DNA of 64,000 nt from Taibaiella koreensis. GTDB lineage: Bacteria; Bacteroidota; Bacteroidia; Chitinophagales; Chitinophagaceae. The position numbers and the translations under genes were made by a program. Shown here in pieces: positions 24,628 to 33,055 of this stretch (within the stretch, counting starts at the first letter, position 1; each line of letters starts with the position of its first letter). The stretch covers positions 62,001-126,000 of the forward strand of contig NZ_QVNU01000002.1 in NCBI RefSeq assembly GCF_003545715.1, in the 5' to 3' direction. Below the pieces are notes generated by a model. It did not search any database and was not told the origin of the DNA. It saw nothing but the letters and a program-made list of their open reading frames with translations.

Positions 24628-25419
24628 TTATTGCGGGCCTGCATCCCGGTAACAATGCTCCAGGAAGGCGATCATATCGGTAGCCAGCCAGTCGGGATGC
24701 TCCAGGAAGCTCATGTGTCCGCAGGGCTCGTATAGGGAAACGGCGTTCACCCGGGCCCTGTGACACTGTTCCAGGGCGTCCTTCATGGGCGTTGCGGTGT
24801 CTTCGTTACCGATGATCCACTGCAGCGGGCAATCAAGTCTGTCCAGAAGTTCCCTTTTGTCGCTGCGCTCCATAATGGCCTGGTAAAAAGCCGCCAGCGA
24901 AGCCGTGGAAAGCTTCATACCGGTATCTACGACCTTGCGCACCATTTCGGGATGCCGGGCCGCATAAGATTCTGCAAACAGGTTTTGCGCCATGCCCCTG
25001 AGGAACATTTCCTTCTCCGCTTCACCCTTTCGGATCAGGGCAATGGCCTTACGGCGGTTCTCTTTTTTCTCCTCGCTATCGGGAGAAGCCAGCGAATGCA
25101 CCAGGCTTACTCCTTTGAGCCGGCCGGGGTAATGCGCCGCAAATTCCAGCGCTGAGTAGCCGCCCATAGAATGCCCTGCCAGTACTGCCAGGGGTATCTG
25201 TTCGCGGTCCAGCATACCTGCGATCTCCGCGGCCATATATTCCAGGCTGAGCGGGGTATCGGGTAAAGGACTCTGTCCCGCACCGGGCAGGTCGGGTAGC
25301 AGTACACGGTACCGTTCTGTAAGTGCCGGCAACAGGGGCTCCCAGGCGCTGCTATCGTTGGGAAAGCCGTGGATCAGCACCAGGGGCTGCCCCTGGCCTA
25401 TTACAGTATAATGTATCAT
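24628..25419 (-). CDS. Alpha/beta-fold hydrolase
   Basis: 263 aa from MIHYTVIGQGQPLVLIHGFP; an ATG 12 codons earlier would overlap the preceding gene. The oxyanion region is LIHGFPNDSSAW, the nucleophile is Ser84 in AGHSMGGYSALEFA, an acid is expected in WIIGNEDTATP and the His in PCGHMSFLEHP. The cap region is helical. Substrate unknown; it looks like a general serine hydrolase. It is 10 bp after the DUF4105 gene, probably cotranscribed with it. Confidence 0.9.
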   Translation of the reverse strand: MIHYTVIGQGQPLVLIHGFPNDSSAWEPLLPALTERYRVLLPDLPGAGQSPLPDTPLSLEYMAAEIAGMLDREQIPLAVLAGHSMGGYSALEFAAHYPGRLKGVSLVHSLASPDSEEKKENRRKAIALIRKGEAEKEMFLRGMAQNLFAESYAARHPEMVRKVVDTGMKLSTASLAAFYQAIMERSDKRELLDRLDCPLQWIIGNEDTATPMKDALEQCHRARVNAVSLYEPCGHMSFLEHPDWLATDMIAFLEHCYRDAGPQ

Positions 25420-25429
25420 ACAATCCGGA

Positions 25430-26641
25430 TCATTTGTTTGCCGTATCAGCAGCATCCGCCGCAGGGGCCGTGCCGCCGATGTTTTGCTTGTACATGTCGA
25501 TGTAAATATACATCATACACAGCAGCAGCGGCGCCAGCTCGATCAGGGGCATGCGCTGGAAGCCAAGCAGGTGAACGATGAGCGCCACTATGACCAGGCT
25601 AATAGCCGCCAGGGCATAGATCCTGAGCCCTTGCTTACGCTTATGCGCCACAAAAGCGACAATAACATTGAAGGGCACCGCCCATAAAATGTTGAAATTA
25701 TCGGCGCAAGACTGGTGATTGGTGCACAGCCACATGAACAGCATAAAAATACCGAGCAGGCCGGTAATAAAGAGCAGCAGGAAACGGAGCACCGCCTTAA
25801 GATAGCGGAACGAGCGCACCAGGAAAGAAAGCGCGGTAAGGATCAGGAGACCGATCATCATCCAAAGGGGGCCGTTGAACGTGGTGTGGTACACATGCTT
25901 ATGATCCAGGATCACGCGATCGCTGCCGACCACATGCTTTCCCCTGAATTTGGCGTGCACCAGGCCTTTGTGTATAAAATCGGGCAGGAACATAGCGCCC
26001 TCGTCGGTCATCAGGCTGTCTACCTTACTACCGAGCAGCAGGTTGATGCCAAATCTTTCCCAATGCTTGTCGGCCAGGTATTGGTTGAGGATATCGCGAT
26101 AGCTGATTTTTTTGTTGCTCAGTACATCGCCAAAATAAAATTCATCTCCAAGTACCCTGGGGAAGATGTCCCGCACCCGGGTAGCACAGTTATCGAACAG
26201 GAAATCATATTGGTACTCGCGGTATTCGGGCTTCAGGTTGTTTTCCAGGTACCGGATCATGCGACGCTTCTGGTCGGTGCTGAGGTCCAGCACCTGCTCC
26301 CTCACGTTACGTTTCTCCTCCACGTAAGTGTACATAAAGTCGCCGTAAGCGCCCTTTTCCAGGTAATAGGGCAGCTTGCCCAATGTGAATTTCTGGTAAA
26401 AATCCGGGTCGTTGAAGTTGAACGTGCCATAATTATATACCTCATCAGCGCCGCTACGGGTATCCATAACACGCACGCCGGTATGACCAAAAGAGGAATA
26501 CAATTCGTCTCCCACGCCACAGGTAAGGATACTGATACGGATATGGTCGGAGTCGGTTGCCGGAACCAGGGTGCTATCGGCCTGTGCAAAGGTATCCAGA
26601 GTGCACAGCGATAACAGGAGAAATAAAATATAGCGACGCAT
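25430..26641 (-). CDS. DUF4105 membrane protein, candidate lipoprotein N-acyltransferase (Lnb-like)
   Basis: 403 aa from MRRYILFLLLSLCTLDTFAQA (signal peptide); a promoter box at 26669-26676 lies upstream of this ATG but would fall inside a longer frame. The periplasmic DUF4105 domain (about 30-260) has ISILTCGVGDELYSSFGHTG (H53), VRVMDTRSG, EYQYDFLFDNCATRVRD (C152) and GKLPYYLEKGAYGDF. About five membrane helices follow (270-390). DUF4105 proteins have a papain-like Cys-His arrangement, and Bacteroides members (Lnb) are reported to N-acylate lipoproteins. Assignment to that role is inference from family membership. Confidence 0.85.
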   Translation of the reverse strand: MRRYILFLLLSLCTLDTFAQADSTLVPATDSDHIRISILTCGVGDELYSSFGHTGVRVMDTRSGADEVYNYGTFNFNDPDFYQKFTLGKLPYYLEKGAYGDFMYTYVEEKRNVREQVLDLSTDQKRRMIRYLENNLKPEYREYQYDFLFDNCATRVRDIFPRVLGDEFYFGDVLSNKKISYRDILNQYLADKHWERFGINLLLGSKVDSLMTDEGAMFLPDFIHKGLVHAKFRGKHVVGSDRVILDHKHVYHTTFNGPLWMMIGLLILTALSFLVRSFRYLKAVLRFLLLFITGLLGIFMLFMWLCTNHQSCADNFNILWAVPFNVIVAFVAHKRKQGLRIYALAAISLVIVALIVHLLGFQRMPLIELAPLLLCMMYIYIDMYKQNIGGTAPAADAADTANK

Positions 26642-26668
26642 GAAGATCGGCTTATGTGAAAAAACACG

Positions 26669-26676
26669 CAAACCTA
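26669..26676 (-). promoter_or_regulatory. -7 box TAGGTTTG for the DUF4105/hydrolase unit
   Basis: An exact TAnnTTTG match; the predicted leader is about 22 nt to the ATG at 26641. Confidence 0.5.
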
Positions 26677-26708
26677 CAAAATATCGGTGTTAGTATGGAC
26701 TGAGCAGG

Positions 26709-27182
26709 TCAGAAACGAAGCAGCGCGACCAACTGTTCCAGCCAATGCTTGTCGGTATCGTCAAAAGCTGCCAGCGCTTCGCTATCTACGTCCAGAACGG
26801 CCGTCACCGTGCCGTTTTTGAAAACGGGCACTACGATTTCGGAGCGGGAACGGCTGCTGCAGGCAATATGACCGGGAAATTGTTCCACATCGGGCACTAC
26901 TATCGTTTCACCGCGCTCCCAGGAGGTGCCGCATACACCGCGGCCTTTACGGATACGGGTACAGGCAATTGGTCCCTGGAAAGGCCCGAGCACCAGCTCG
27001 TCTTCCTTTACCAGGTAGAAGCCGGTCCACAGCCAGCCGAACTGCTCCTTCAGCGCCGCGGTAACGTTGGCCAGGTTGGCGATCAGGTCCTCCTCGTGCG
27101 TGACGAGCGCCTCTATCTGGGGCAGCAGTGCAGCGTATTGCTCTGCCTTGCTCCCGGTAATGGTCGTTAATGTTTCAGCCAT
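26709..27182 (-). CDS. msrC: Free methionine-(R)-sulfoxide reductase (GAF domain)
   Basis: 157 aa from MAETLTTITGSKAEQYAALL; the frame is open further upstream but would cross into the divergent gene. A single GAF domain carries the three catalytic cysteines of the family: C74 in GPIACTRI, C84 in GRGVCGTSW and C108 in PGHIACSSRS, spaced as in the E. coli enzyme. It reduces free methionine-R-sulfoxide. The C-terminal VVPVFKNGTVTAVLDVDSE is also typical. Confidence 0.94.
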   Translation of the reverse strand: MAETLTTITGSKAEQYAALLPQIEALVTHEEDLIANLANVTAALKEQFGWLWTGFYLVKEDELVLGPFQGPIACTRIRKGRGVCGTSWERGETIVVPDVEQFPGHIACSSRSRSEIVVPVFKNGTVTAVLDVDSEALAAFDDTDKHWLEQLVALLRF

Positions 27183-27236
27183 AAAATAATTGTCTGTTGC
27201 AGCACCGGATTTTCTGCAAAGAACGGGGATTAAGGC

Positions 27237-27244
27237 TACCTTTG
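27237..27244 (+). promoter_or_regulatory. -7 box TACCTTTG for the DUF983 gene
   Basis: An exact TAnnTTTG match, about 15 nt of leader before the ATG at 27265; supports that start over an upstream one at 27190. Confidence 0.55.
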
Positions 27245-27264
27245 CTATCAATTTTCCCAATACC

Positions 27265-27690
27265 ATGGCCGACCGTCCTTCGCTGCCTTCCGGTATCCTG
27301 GGCATGAAATGTCCCAACTGCCGCAAAGGAAATATGTACACCAACAAAAGCATTTTCCCACTGAAAGAAATGATGCTCATGCCTGACCGCTGCCCGGTAT
27401 GCGGTCAGAAGATGGAGCTTGAGGTCGGCTTTTATTATGGCACCGGTTATGTGAGCTATGCCCTATCCGTAGGTGTGGCCATATTCAATGCCTTATGGTT
27501 TGGCCTGGCAGTCGGTTTTTCCTGGAAGAACAATAGCATCTGGTGGTACCTGGGCATTACCGTGGCCATGCTGCTCCTGCTACAACCGTTGCTGATGCGC
27601 TACTCCAGGGTACTTTATCTTTATATGTTCGTCAAATACGGCAGTAGCCCGCACCGGCCGCCTGCAGATGGACAACACTCCGTAGAATAA
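27265..27690 (+). CDS. DUF983 family protein
   Basis: A 141-aa protein. The N-terminal half has two zinc-ribbon knuckles, KCPNCRKGNMY (about 15-25) and RCPVCGQKMELE (about 46-57), followed by FYYGTGYVSYAL and two membrane helices (about 66-86, 91-112). DUF983 proteins are small membrane proteins of unknown function, frequent in Bacteroidota and Alphaproteobacteria. The following gene begins 74 bp downstream with its own weak promoter-like TATCTTTA at 27733-27740. Confidence 0.9.
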   Translation: MADRPSLPSGILGMKCPNCRKGNMYTNKSIFPLKEMMLMPDRCPVCGQKMELEVGFYYGTGYVSYALSVGVAIFNALWFGLAVGFSWKNNSIWWYLGITVAMLLLLQPLLMRYSRVLYLYMFVKYGSSPHRPPADGQHSVE

Positions 27691-27764
27691 CGTAATTTTC
27701 ACCTCGGCCACCTTCCGGCGCAGCAGTTATAGTATCTTTAGGGTAAACCTAAACCCTGAACAAC

Positions 27765-28313
27765 ATGGCTCCTGTATTTTCAAGATGGTGCTGTATACTT
27801 ATTTTTCTTATGTTATATGCCGGCATCCCGCTGCCGGCGCAGAACAGCACACCTGAATTCCCTAAAGGCTTTACCGGCTACCTCAGCCTGCAGCAGGGCG
27901 TCGTATCCGATTTCAAGACCACCCCCGATTATTATCAGGTAGGGTTTAGCCTGGCCCCGCAATACACGGTTATTCCTTCCCGGCTACGGCTCGGGGCGCA
28001 GGTAGCCGGCATTTATACCCAAGGCCGCTGGGGCGTACAAGCCGGCCCCACAGCAGCGTTGAGGCTTTTTGATATGCGCGCCGGTGTTTTCGGCACAGTA
28101 CTGAACGTCCAGCTTACAGGGAGCCATTTCTGGGGCTCTTTCGGGCAAAAACTTGCGGGTGGCGGCCTGCAGGCCGAGATATTCCAGCTCTTCCAGCTTG
28201 CCTTTACCGGCTATCGCGATTACGGCAATGGTCAATGGTGGCTGCAATCTTCCCTCGGCTTCAACCTGATACGACCTAAGAAAAAAACCTCATCAGATCC
28301 ATTTAACCCTTAA
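27765..28313 (+). CDS. Hypothetical exported protein, beta-rich
   Basis: A 182-aa protein with a signal peptide (residues about 5-25, WCCILIFLMLYAGIPLPAQ). The rest has barrel-like strands (YYQVGFSLAPQYTVIPSRLR, LGAQVAGIYTQGRWGVQAGP, WWLQSSLGFNLIRPK), suggesting a small outer-membrane or periplasmic protein. No family recognised. Its stop is 10 bp before the patatin gene, so the two are probably cotranscribed. Confidence 0.75.
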   Translation: MAPVFSRWCCILIFLMLYAGIPLPAQNSTPEFPKGFTGYLSLQQGVVSDFKTTPDYYQVGFSLAPQYTVIPSRLRLGAQVAGIYTQGRWGVQAGPTAALRLFDMRAGVFGTVLNVQLTGSHFWGSFGQKLAGGGLQAEIFQLFQLAFTGYRDYGNGQWWLQSSLGFNLIRPKKKTSSDPFNP

Positions 28314-28323
28314 AGCCCGCATT

Positions 28324-29346
28324 ATGTCTACAGCATTGGTGATTAGCGGCGGCGGCTCCAAAGGAGCCTTTGCCGTCGGTGCGATCAAGACCATGTTCCG
28401 GCAGCGGCCGGGCCTTGCATTTGATATGCTCATCGGCACCAGCACCGGCGCCCTTATCGCACCACTGGCTACCGCCAGGGATATTGCGCTGCTGGAGCAG
28501 CTCTATACTTCGGTAACCACAGAACAGGTGATCACCACCTACAATGTCGGCAACCGTATACTCACAGCCGACAGTATTTTCGGCGTGGAGCCGCTCGCGC
28601 AACTGTTAAAACAGTACTATACTGATACCTTTTTCAACGACCTGGCAACGCGCCCTTACAATGTGCTGCTGGCGACCACTTGCCTGCAAACGGAGGCCGC
28701 AGTGTATTTTGCCTCCAAAACATTGAACAGCGCCACCCAACATGAGGTGATCGCCCTGAAGCAGGCCGATCATTTCCGGCGCGCGGTACTGGCTTCGGCA
28801 TGCCAGCCGGTCTTCATGACCCCGATCGAAGTCATTCCCGGTGCGCAGCCGCTGCGTCAGTATGTAGATGGCGGCGTACGGGAATATGCCGGCATCCAGC
28901 TTGCCATTGAGCAAGGAGCCGATGAGGTTTTCGTGATCCTGCTCTCTCCCGAGATCACGCCTCCTGTGGAGAAAAGATATACGGGCGTGCCGGACATCCT
29001 GATGCGTACGATCGAGATCTTCAGCGAAGATGTGGGTGACAACGACCTGCAGATACCGCTGCTCTACAACAAGGCATTGGGCTATATGGATACGGTGAGG
29101 CAGAACCTTTCGGCCTATGGTATACCAGAAGACAAAATAACTGCACTGCTTAACGTGCCCGGTAGCCCCTTCAGCAATAAACGCAGTGTCAACCTTCATC
29201 TCATACGCCCCGATGGTTACCTCGGCGGCGGCCCGGGAGGACTCACCTTTGATCCGGCCGAAATGAAAGGCATGGTTGCCAAAGGCGAGCGCACGATGAA
29301 CCAATATATTGCCGGCCTGGCGCCTGGCAGCAGCATACTGGTATAA
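28324..29346 (+). CDS. Patatin-like phospholipase
   Basis: A 340-aa protein. The patatin core lies at about 4-220: oxyanion loop SGGGSKGAFAVGA (8-20), nucleophile Ser40 in GTSTG (38-42) and the Asp of the dyad, D182, in YVDGGVREYAG. The C-terminal part (about 220-340) is not assigned. There is no signal peptide, so it is probably cytoplasmic. It would hydrolyse acyl esters of lipids; substrate unknown. Cotranscribed with the exported protein upstream. Confidence 0.92.
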   Translation: MSTALVISGGGSKGAFAVGAIKTMFRQRPGLAFDMLIGTSTGALIAPLATARDIALLEQLYTSVTTEQVITTYNVGNRILTADSIFGVEPLAQLLKQYYTDTFFNDLATRPYNVLLATTCLQTEAAVYFASKTLNSATQHEVIALKQADHFRRAVLASACQPVFMTPIEVIPGAQPLRQYVDGGVREYAGIQLAIEQGADEVFVILLSPEITPPVEKRYTGVPDILMRTIEIFSEDVGDNDLQIPLLYNKALGYMDTVRQNLSAYGIPEDKITALLNVPGSPFSNKRSVNLHLIRPDGYLGGGPGGLTFDPAEMKGMVAKGERTMNQYIAGLAPGSSILV

Positions 29347-29368
29347 AGAGCCGTTAACGCTTTGGCCT

Positions 29369-29376
29369 TATATTTG
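29369..29376 (+). promoter_or_regulatory. -7 box TATATTTG for the SDR/aroE/lipoprotein unit
   Basis: An exact TAnnTTTG match; about 14-20 nt to the SDR start at 29396. The three genes after it are separated by only 10-11 bp each. Confidence 0.55.
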
Positions 29377-29395
29377 CAACGCTAAAGCAACAACT

Positions 29396-30181
29396 ATGCA
29401 ATTATCACTTAACGGCAAGCATGCTCTTATAGGCGGCAGCACACAAGGTATAGGTCTGGCCATCGCCCGGGAACTGGCCCTGCTGGGCGCCACCTGCACC
29501 CTGATCGCCCGCAACGAAACCACCCTGCAAACAGCTGTCGCCAGCCTGGATGCTTCGGCGGGGCAACAACACGACTACCTGGTAGCCGATTACAGTGACT
29601 ACAATGGGGTAAAGGATGTGGTAGCCGCTTATGTACAGCAGCAGCCGGTCCATATTCTCGTAAACAACAGCGGCGGCCCAGCCGCCGGTCCTGTCACGGA
29701 TGCCACACCCGAAGCCTTTCTTCAGGCTTTCAACCAGCACCTGATCTGCAATCAATTGCTGGCACAACTCGTGGTTCCTGGTATGAAGGCTACACAATAC
29801 GGCCGTATCATCAATATCATCTCCACATCGGTAAAGATACCCTTGAAAGGGCTGGGTGTGAGCAATACGATAAGGGGCGCCGTGGCTTCCTGGGCCAAGA
29901 CCTTGTCGAATGAGCTGGGCGCTTTCGGCATCACAGTCAACAACATTCTTCCCGGCGCTACGGCTACCGCCCGCCTGGAAAACATCGTCAACAACAAATC
30001 GGCAAAGACCGGCGCAAACAGGGAAGCCGTGGAAGAAGAAATGCTGGAGGAAATCCCGATGAAACGTTTCGGCCGGCCTGAAGAGATTGCTGCCGCTGCA
30101 GCCTTCCTGGCGACACCAGCAGCCGCCTATATTACCGGGGTAAGCATTCCTGTCGACGGCGGCCGCACCGGGAGCCTCTAA
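29396..30181 (+). CDS. Short-chain dehydrogenase/reductase, atypical active site
   Basis: 261 aa from MQLSLNGKHALIGGSTQGIG; a start 29 codons earlier overlaps the patatin end. The Rossmann motif GGSTQGIG (13-20) and NNSGGP are present, with a C-terminal YITGVSIPVDGGRTGSL typical of BKR-like SDRs. The usual catalytic YxxxK is missing: at its place is PLKGLGVSNTIRGAVASWAK, giving Ser-Asn-xx-Arg. A known BKR-like SDR subgroup has an imperfect tetrad of this kind. Its substrate is unknown. First of a three-gene unit. Confidence 0.88.
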   Translation: MQLSLNGKHALIGGSTQGIGLAIARELALLGATCTLIARNETTLQTAVASLDASAGQQHDYLVADYSDYNGVKDVVAAYVQQQPVHILVNNSGGPAAGPVTDATPEAFLQAFNQHLICNQLLAQLVVPGMKATQYGRIINIISTSVKIPLKGLGVSNTIRGAVASWAKTLSNELGAFGITVNNILPGATATARLENIVNNKSAKTGANREAVEEEMLEEIPMKRFGRPEEIAAAAAFLATPAAAYITGVSIPVDGGRTGSL

Positions 30182-30191
30182 ACAGCACGCT

Positions 30192-30917
30192 ATGTACGGC
30201 ATTATCGGCTATCCTTTACTACAGACCTTTTCGCCTGGCTATTTCAATCAGAAATTTGAGCAGTTGGGCCTGCCGTTCCAATATCACAAATTCCCCCTGG
30301 CACATATCCATACGCTCCGGGATTTGCTGATACAAGAGCCGGGCTTGCTGGGCCTCAATGTGACCATACCCCACAAAGAGACAGTGATCCCCCTGCTCGA
30401 CGAGCTCGACGGTACTGCCAAGGCTATAGGCGCCGTCAATACGATCCGTATCCGGGAAGGCCGGCTCAAAGGGTTCAACACAGACACTATAGGCTTTACG
30501 CAAAGCCTGGAGCCATTGCTGCAACCCTGGCATACACATGCCCTGGTATTGGGGACGGGAGGTTCTTCCAAGGCCGTTGCTTACGCGTTGCAGCAGTTGG
30601 GCATCGCCTTTACCCTGGTGTCGCGCCATACCGGTGCCGGGCAGCTCTGCTATGCCAGGCTCGATCAAGCCGTACTGGACGAGCACAAGCTTATTATTAA
30701 TACCACGCCCCTGGGTATGGCGCCGGATACAGAACACTGTGCCGACATACCCTACAACTACATCGGCGAAAAACATTTACTTTACGACCTGGTCTACAAT
30801 CCCGCCGAAACCCTTTTCCTGCAAAAGGGCAAAGCACAAGGTGCACAAATAAAGAATGGCTACGAGATGCTGATCGCACAGGCCGAAGCGGCCTGGCGCA
30901 TATGGAACGAAGCTTAA
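30192..30917 (+). CDS. aroE: Shikimate dehydrogenase
   Basis: A 241-aa protein, slightly short for the family (about 270). Shikimate-binding residues are visible: FSPGYFNQ (SxS variant), LNVTIPHKE with catalytic K62, and GFNTDTIGF with D98. The NADP Rossmann motif is VLGTGGSSKAVAYAL (about 118-132), then INTTPLGMAP and YDLVYNPAETLFL. It reduces 3-dehydroshikimate in aromatic amino-acid synthesis. It starts 10 bp after the SDR stop. Confidence 0.95.
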   Translation: MYGIIGYPLLQTFSPGYFNQKFEQLGLPFQYHKFPLAHIHTLRDLLIQEPGLLGLNVTIPHKETVIPLLDELDGTAKAIGAVNTIRIREGRLKGFNTDTIGFTQSLEPLLQPWHTHALVLGTGGSSKAVAYALQQLGIAFTLVSRHTGAGQLCYARLDQAVLDEHKLIINTTPLGMAPDTEHCADIPYNYIGEKHLLYDLVYNPAETLFLQKGKAQGAQIKNGYEMLIAQAEAAWRIWNEA

Positions 30918-30928
30918 ACACTACAGCC

Positions 30929-31840
30929 ATGAACTATTTATTCCGATCGGGGATCATTACTATAATATGCATCTGCTTCTTTTCCTGTAAAGAAAAAAGC
31001 GGGAGCAATGCTGTACAAAAGCCACAGCCGGCAACCTTTGCCGCCCGCTCCGGCTTTGACCTGTCCCGGATCGCTTTCGATGAGGATGCCACTCACCTGT
31101 TCGGCACTACGCTCGACACTGCCGATCATGACGACTGGCCCGAAAAGCACTTTGACGTTTTTCGCGAAAAGGACTCTTTTGCCCGGGGAGAGCTACCGGA
31201 GCATGTCTTTGTATGGAAGGAGAAGCGCTACTACTTCCGCACGCAGACACTGGACAGCATTGCCTGTTATGCCAACATTTTCTTTTACCAGGTAGGCATA
31301 GAGACCGACGAACAATTTCACCCGTTGGCCATTGTCGCTAAAACGAAGTTCCGTGAGAAGAAGGACCTCGATTCGATGCTCGTATACCTGTCCCATAAGC
31401 TGGGAAAGACCACAGAAGAGCAGGCTATTAAGGCCGATAACGAAGCCCAGATCGATACCATGAGAGCCCGGGGTATGGCAGCTGAGCAGATCGCTTTCAT
31501 GAGCGACCGGGACACGACATCCGACTTGTTGAATTATGGCGACAACAACTATTTTGAATGGCGGCTGAGCGATCGTTATATCCAGGTAAGCCTATCGAAA
31601 GACCGGGAGATCGTAATAAGCACCAACGCTGCCGAGAACAGGAATGAAGAATACTATTACGCCGACCTGCTCTTTATTAAAAAGGAAGTGTACGAAGGCA
31701 TTGAAGCCAGGCAATACCAACGTTCAGTAAAGAGCGGCGGCCAGCAGGAGGAGCTACGACCCTATGCGTTGCGCCGGCTCGATCCTATGGAAAACTGGCG
31801 GCTGATGGCACGGCTGGAAGCGGCCTGGAAGAAACGGTAA
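30929..31840 (+). CDS. Hypothetical lipoprotein
   Basis: 303 aa from MNYLFRSGIITIICICFFSC, a lipoprotein signal with acylated C20. The mature part is hydrophilic and acidic, with no recognised domain; features include DDWPEKHFDVFREKDSFARG and YYYADLLFIKKEVYEGIEAR. It lies 11 bp after aroE in the same unit. A start nine codons earlier would overlap aroE and break the signal peptide. Confidence 0.8.
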   Translation: MNYLFRSGIITIICICFFSCKEKSGSNAVQKPQPATFAARSGFDLSRIAFDEDATHLFGTTLDTADHDDWPEKHFDVFREKDSFARGELPEHVFVWKEKRYYFRTQTLDSIACYANIFFYQVGIETDEQFHPLAIVAKTKFREKKDLDSMLVYLSHKLGKTTEEQAIKADNEAQIDTMRARGMAAEQIAFMSDRDTTSDLLNYGDNNYFEWRLSDRYIQVSLSKDREIVISTNAAENRNEEYYYADLLFIKKEVYEGIEARQYQRSVKSGGQQEELRPYALRRLDPMENWRLMARLEAAWKKR

Positions 31841-31870
31841 TAGTGCTGGTGAAATTTTTAATTTTTGAAC

Positions 31871-31893
31871 GATACCTAATTTTATTAGGTATC
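31871..31893. promoter_or_regulatory. Perfect dyad before padR: operator and/or terminator
   Basis: GATACCTAAT (31871-31880), three T, then ATTAGGTATC (31884-31893). It lies over the expected -33 region of the padR promoter, as an autoregulatory operator would. It is also a hairpin followed by ATTTTTTTA, so it could terminate the lipoprotein gene. A second dyad (TTTACC TTT GGTAAA, 31903-31917) overlaps the -7 box. Confidence 0.6.
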
Positions 31894-31904
31894 ATTTTTT
31901 TATT

Positions 31905-31912
31905 TACCTTTG
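31905..31912 (+). promoter_or_regulatory. -7 box TACCTTTG for padR
   Basis: An exact TAnnTTTG match inside the dyad TTTACCTTTGGTAAA. The ATG at 31923 is only about 5 nt past the predicted start, so the message may be nearly leaderless. Confidence 0.55.
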
Positions 31913-31922
31913 GTAAAGCTAT

Positions 31923-32261
31923 ATGGAAACGGATCGCATAATTAAAGGAAGCTTATCGGCAGTGGTACTGCAATTACTGCAGCTCAATGGTCGCATGTAC
32001 GGTTACGAGATCACCAGGGCGGTACAGGATGGCAGCAAGGGCAAGACCAGGGTCACCGAAGCAGCGCTATATCCCACCCTGCATAAGCTGGAGACTGCCG
32101 GCCTGTTGGATACAGAAACCGAAATGGTGGATGGCCGGCTGCGGAAATATTATAAGCTAAACAGGAAGGGAAAAAAAGAATCGGCGCTGCAGCTGGAAGC
32201 CTTGCAGGATGCGATAAGCTCTCTTCAAAAGATCCTGAAATACCGTTTAAAGCATGGATAA
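31923..32261 (+). CDS. PadR-family transcriptional regulator
   Basis: A 112-aa winged-helix protein. The PadR signature is complete: IKGSLSAVVLQLLQLNGRMY, GYEITRAVQDGSKGK, TEAALYPTLHKLETAGLLDT and RLRKYYKLNRKGKKE. Such repressors usually bind their own promoter and respond to a ligand or to loss of a partner. Its last 8 bp overlap the next gene. The dyads at 31871-31917 are candidate binding sites. Confidence 0.94.
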   Translation: METDRIIKGSLSAVVLQLLQLNGRMYGYEITRAVQDGSKGKTRVTEAALYPTLHKLETAGLLDTETEMVDGRLRKYYKLNRKGKKESALQLEALQDAISSLQKILKYRLKHG

Positions 32262-32961
32262 AAGAATATTGAGCCCTGAAGAGCTGGACCGTTTGCACCG
32301 GTTCATCATATCCCGGTCTGCCCGCTTCTCCCAGCCTCCTTTGCTCTTGGAGATCACCGATCATTTTGCCTGCAAGGTAGAAGAGTTGCTGCAGCAGGAT
32401 AGCAAGCTTGACCTGGAGGCTGCAATGGCACAGGCGCATCGTTCTTTTGGCGTCAAAGGGTTTGCGCCACTGGCCGAAGCCTTCGAAAAAAGTGTTTATC
32501 ACCGGTATAAAACCTGGTATCGCCGCGAACAGAAGCAGTTCCTGCTTTCGCTGCACCTTCCCGGAATGATCCTGCTGGGGGCATTAGCGGGCAAGCTCTT
32601 CCTGGCAATGGCGCACAGACACCTGCTTCAAAACGGCATGGGTATATTGTGCTCTGCCGAGCTCTTATATGGCGTCGCTATCCTGATCCTGCGGCAGCGC
32701 GCCAAAACAGGCGGCTTGCTTATCGAAAAAGCGCATGAGGCCAGCGTCAGTACCATCTTCTGGCTATGGGTGGGCCTGGCCGTCATTTTGGCTGCAGGCT
32801 TCCTTAGTCCGCAGGCACAGGCCTGGCTTACAGGCATGATAACGGCATTGCTGGGCGCCAACCTCGTGCTTTTTGCACGGCTGATGAAAAAAGCGGCGAC
32901 GGATACTGCCGAGCTAAAGCAACAGATGAATGCGCTGAACGTTACCCCATACATCCATTGA
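32254..32961 (+). CDS. Membrane protein translationally coupled to padR
   Basis: A 235-aa protein overlapping padR by 8 bp. The N-terminal 85 residues form a helical soluble region (EELDRLHRFIISRSARFSQP, LEITDHFACKVEELL) like the DUF1700/permease-prefix type found beside PadR genes. Four membrane helices follow (about 98-118, 125-148, 168-187, 195-212). PadR plus such a membrane protein is a recurring pair. No transport or enzyme motif is seen. Confidence 0.8.
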   Translation: MDKRILSPEELDRLHRFIISRSARFSQPPLLLEITDHFACKVEELLQQDSKLDLEAAMAQAHRSFGVKGFAPLAEAFEKSVYHRYKTWYRREQKQFLLSLHLPGMILLGALAGKLFLAMAHRHLLQNGMGILCSAELLYGVAILILRQRAKTGGLLIEKAHEASVSTIFWLWVGLAVILAAGFLSPQAQAWLTGMITALLGANLVLFARLMKKAATDTAELKQQMNALNVTPYIH

Positions 32962-33055
32962 TCTTTCCCGATAGTCATTTTTTTCGCCCAGGCTACTGAT
33001 GAAAATAGATAGTATACAGGACGCCGTTCCGGCTTATCGTTATTAGACAAAGACA

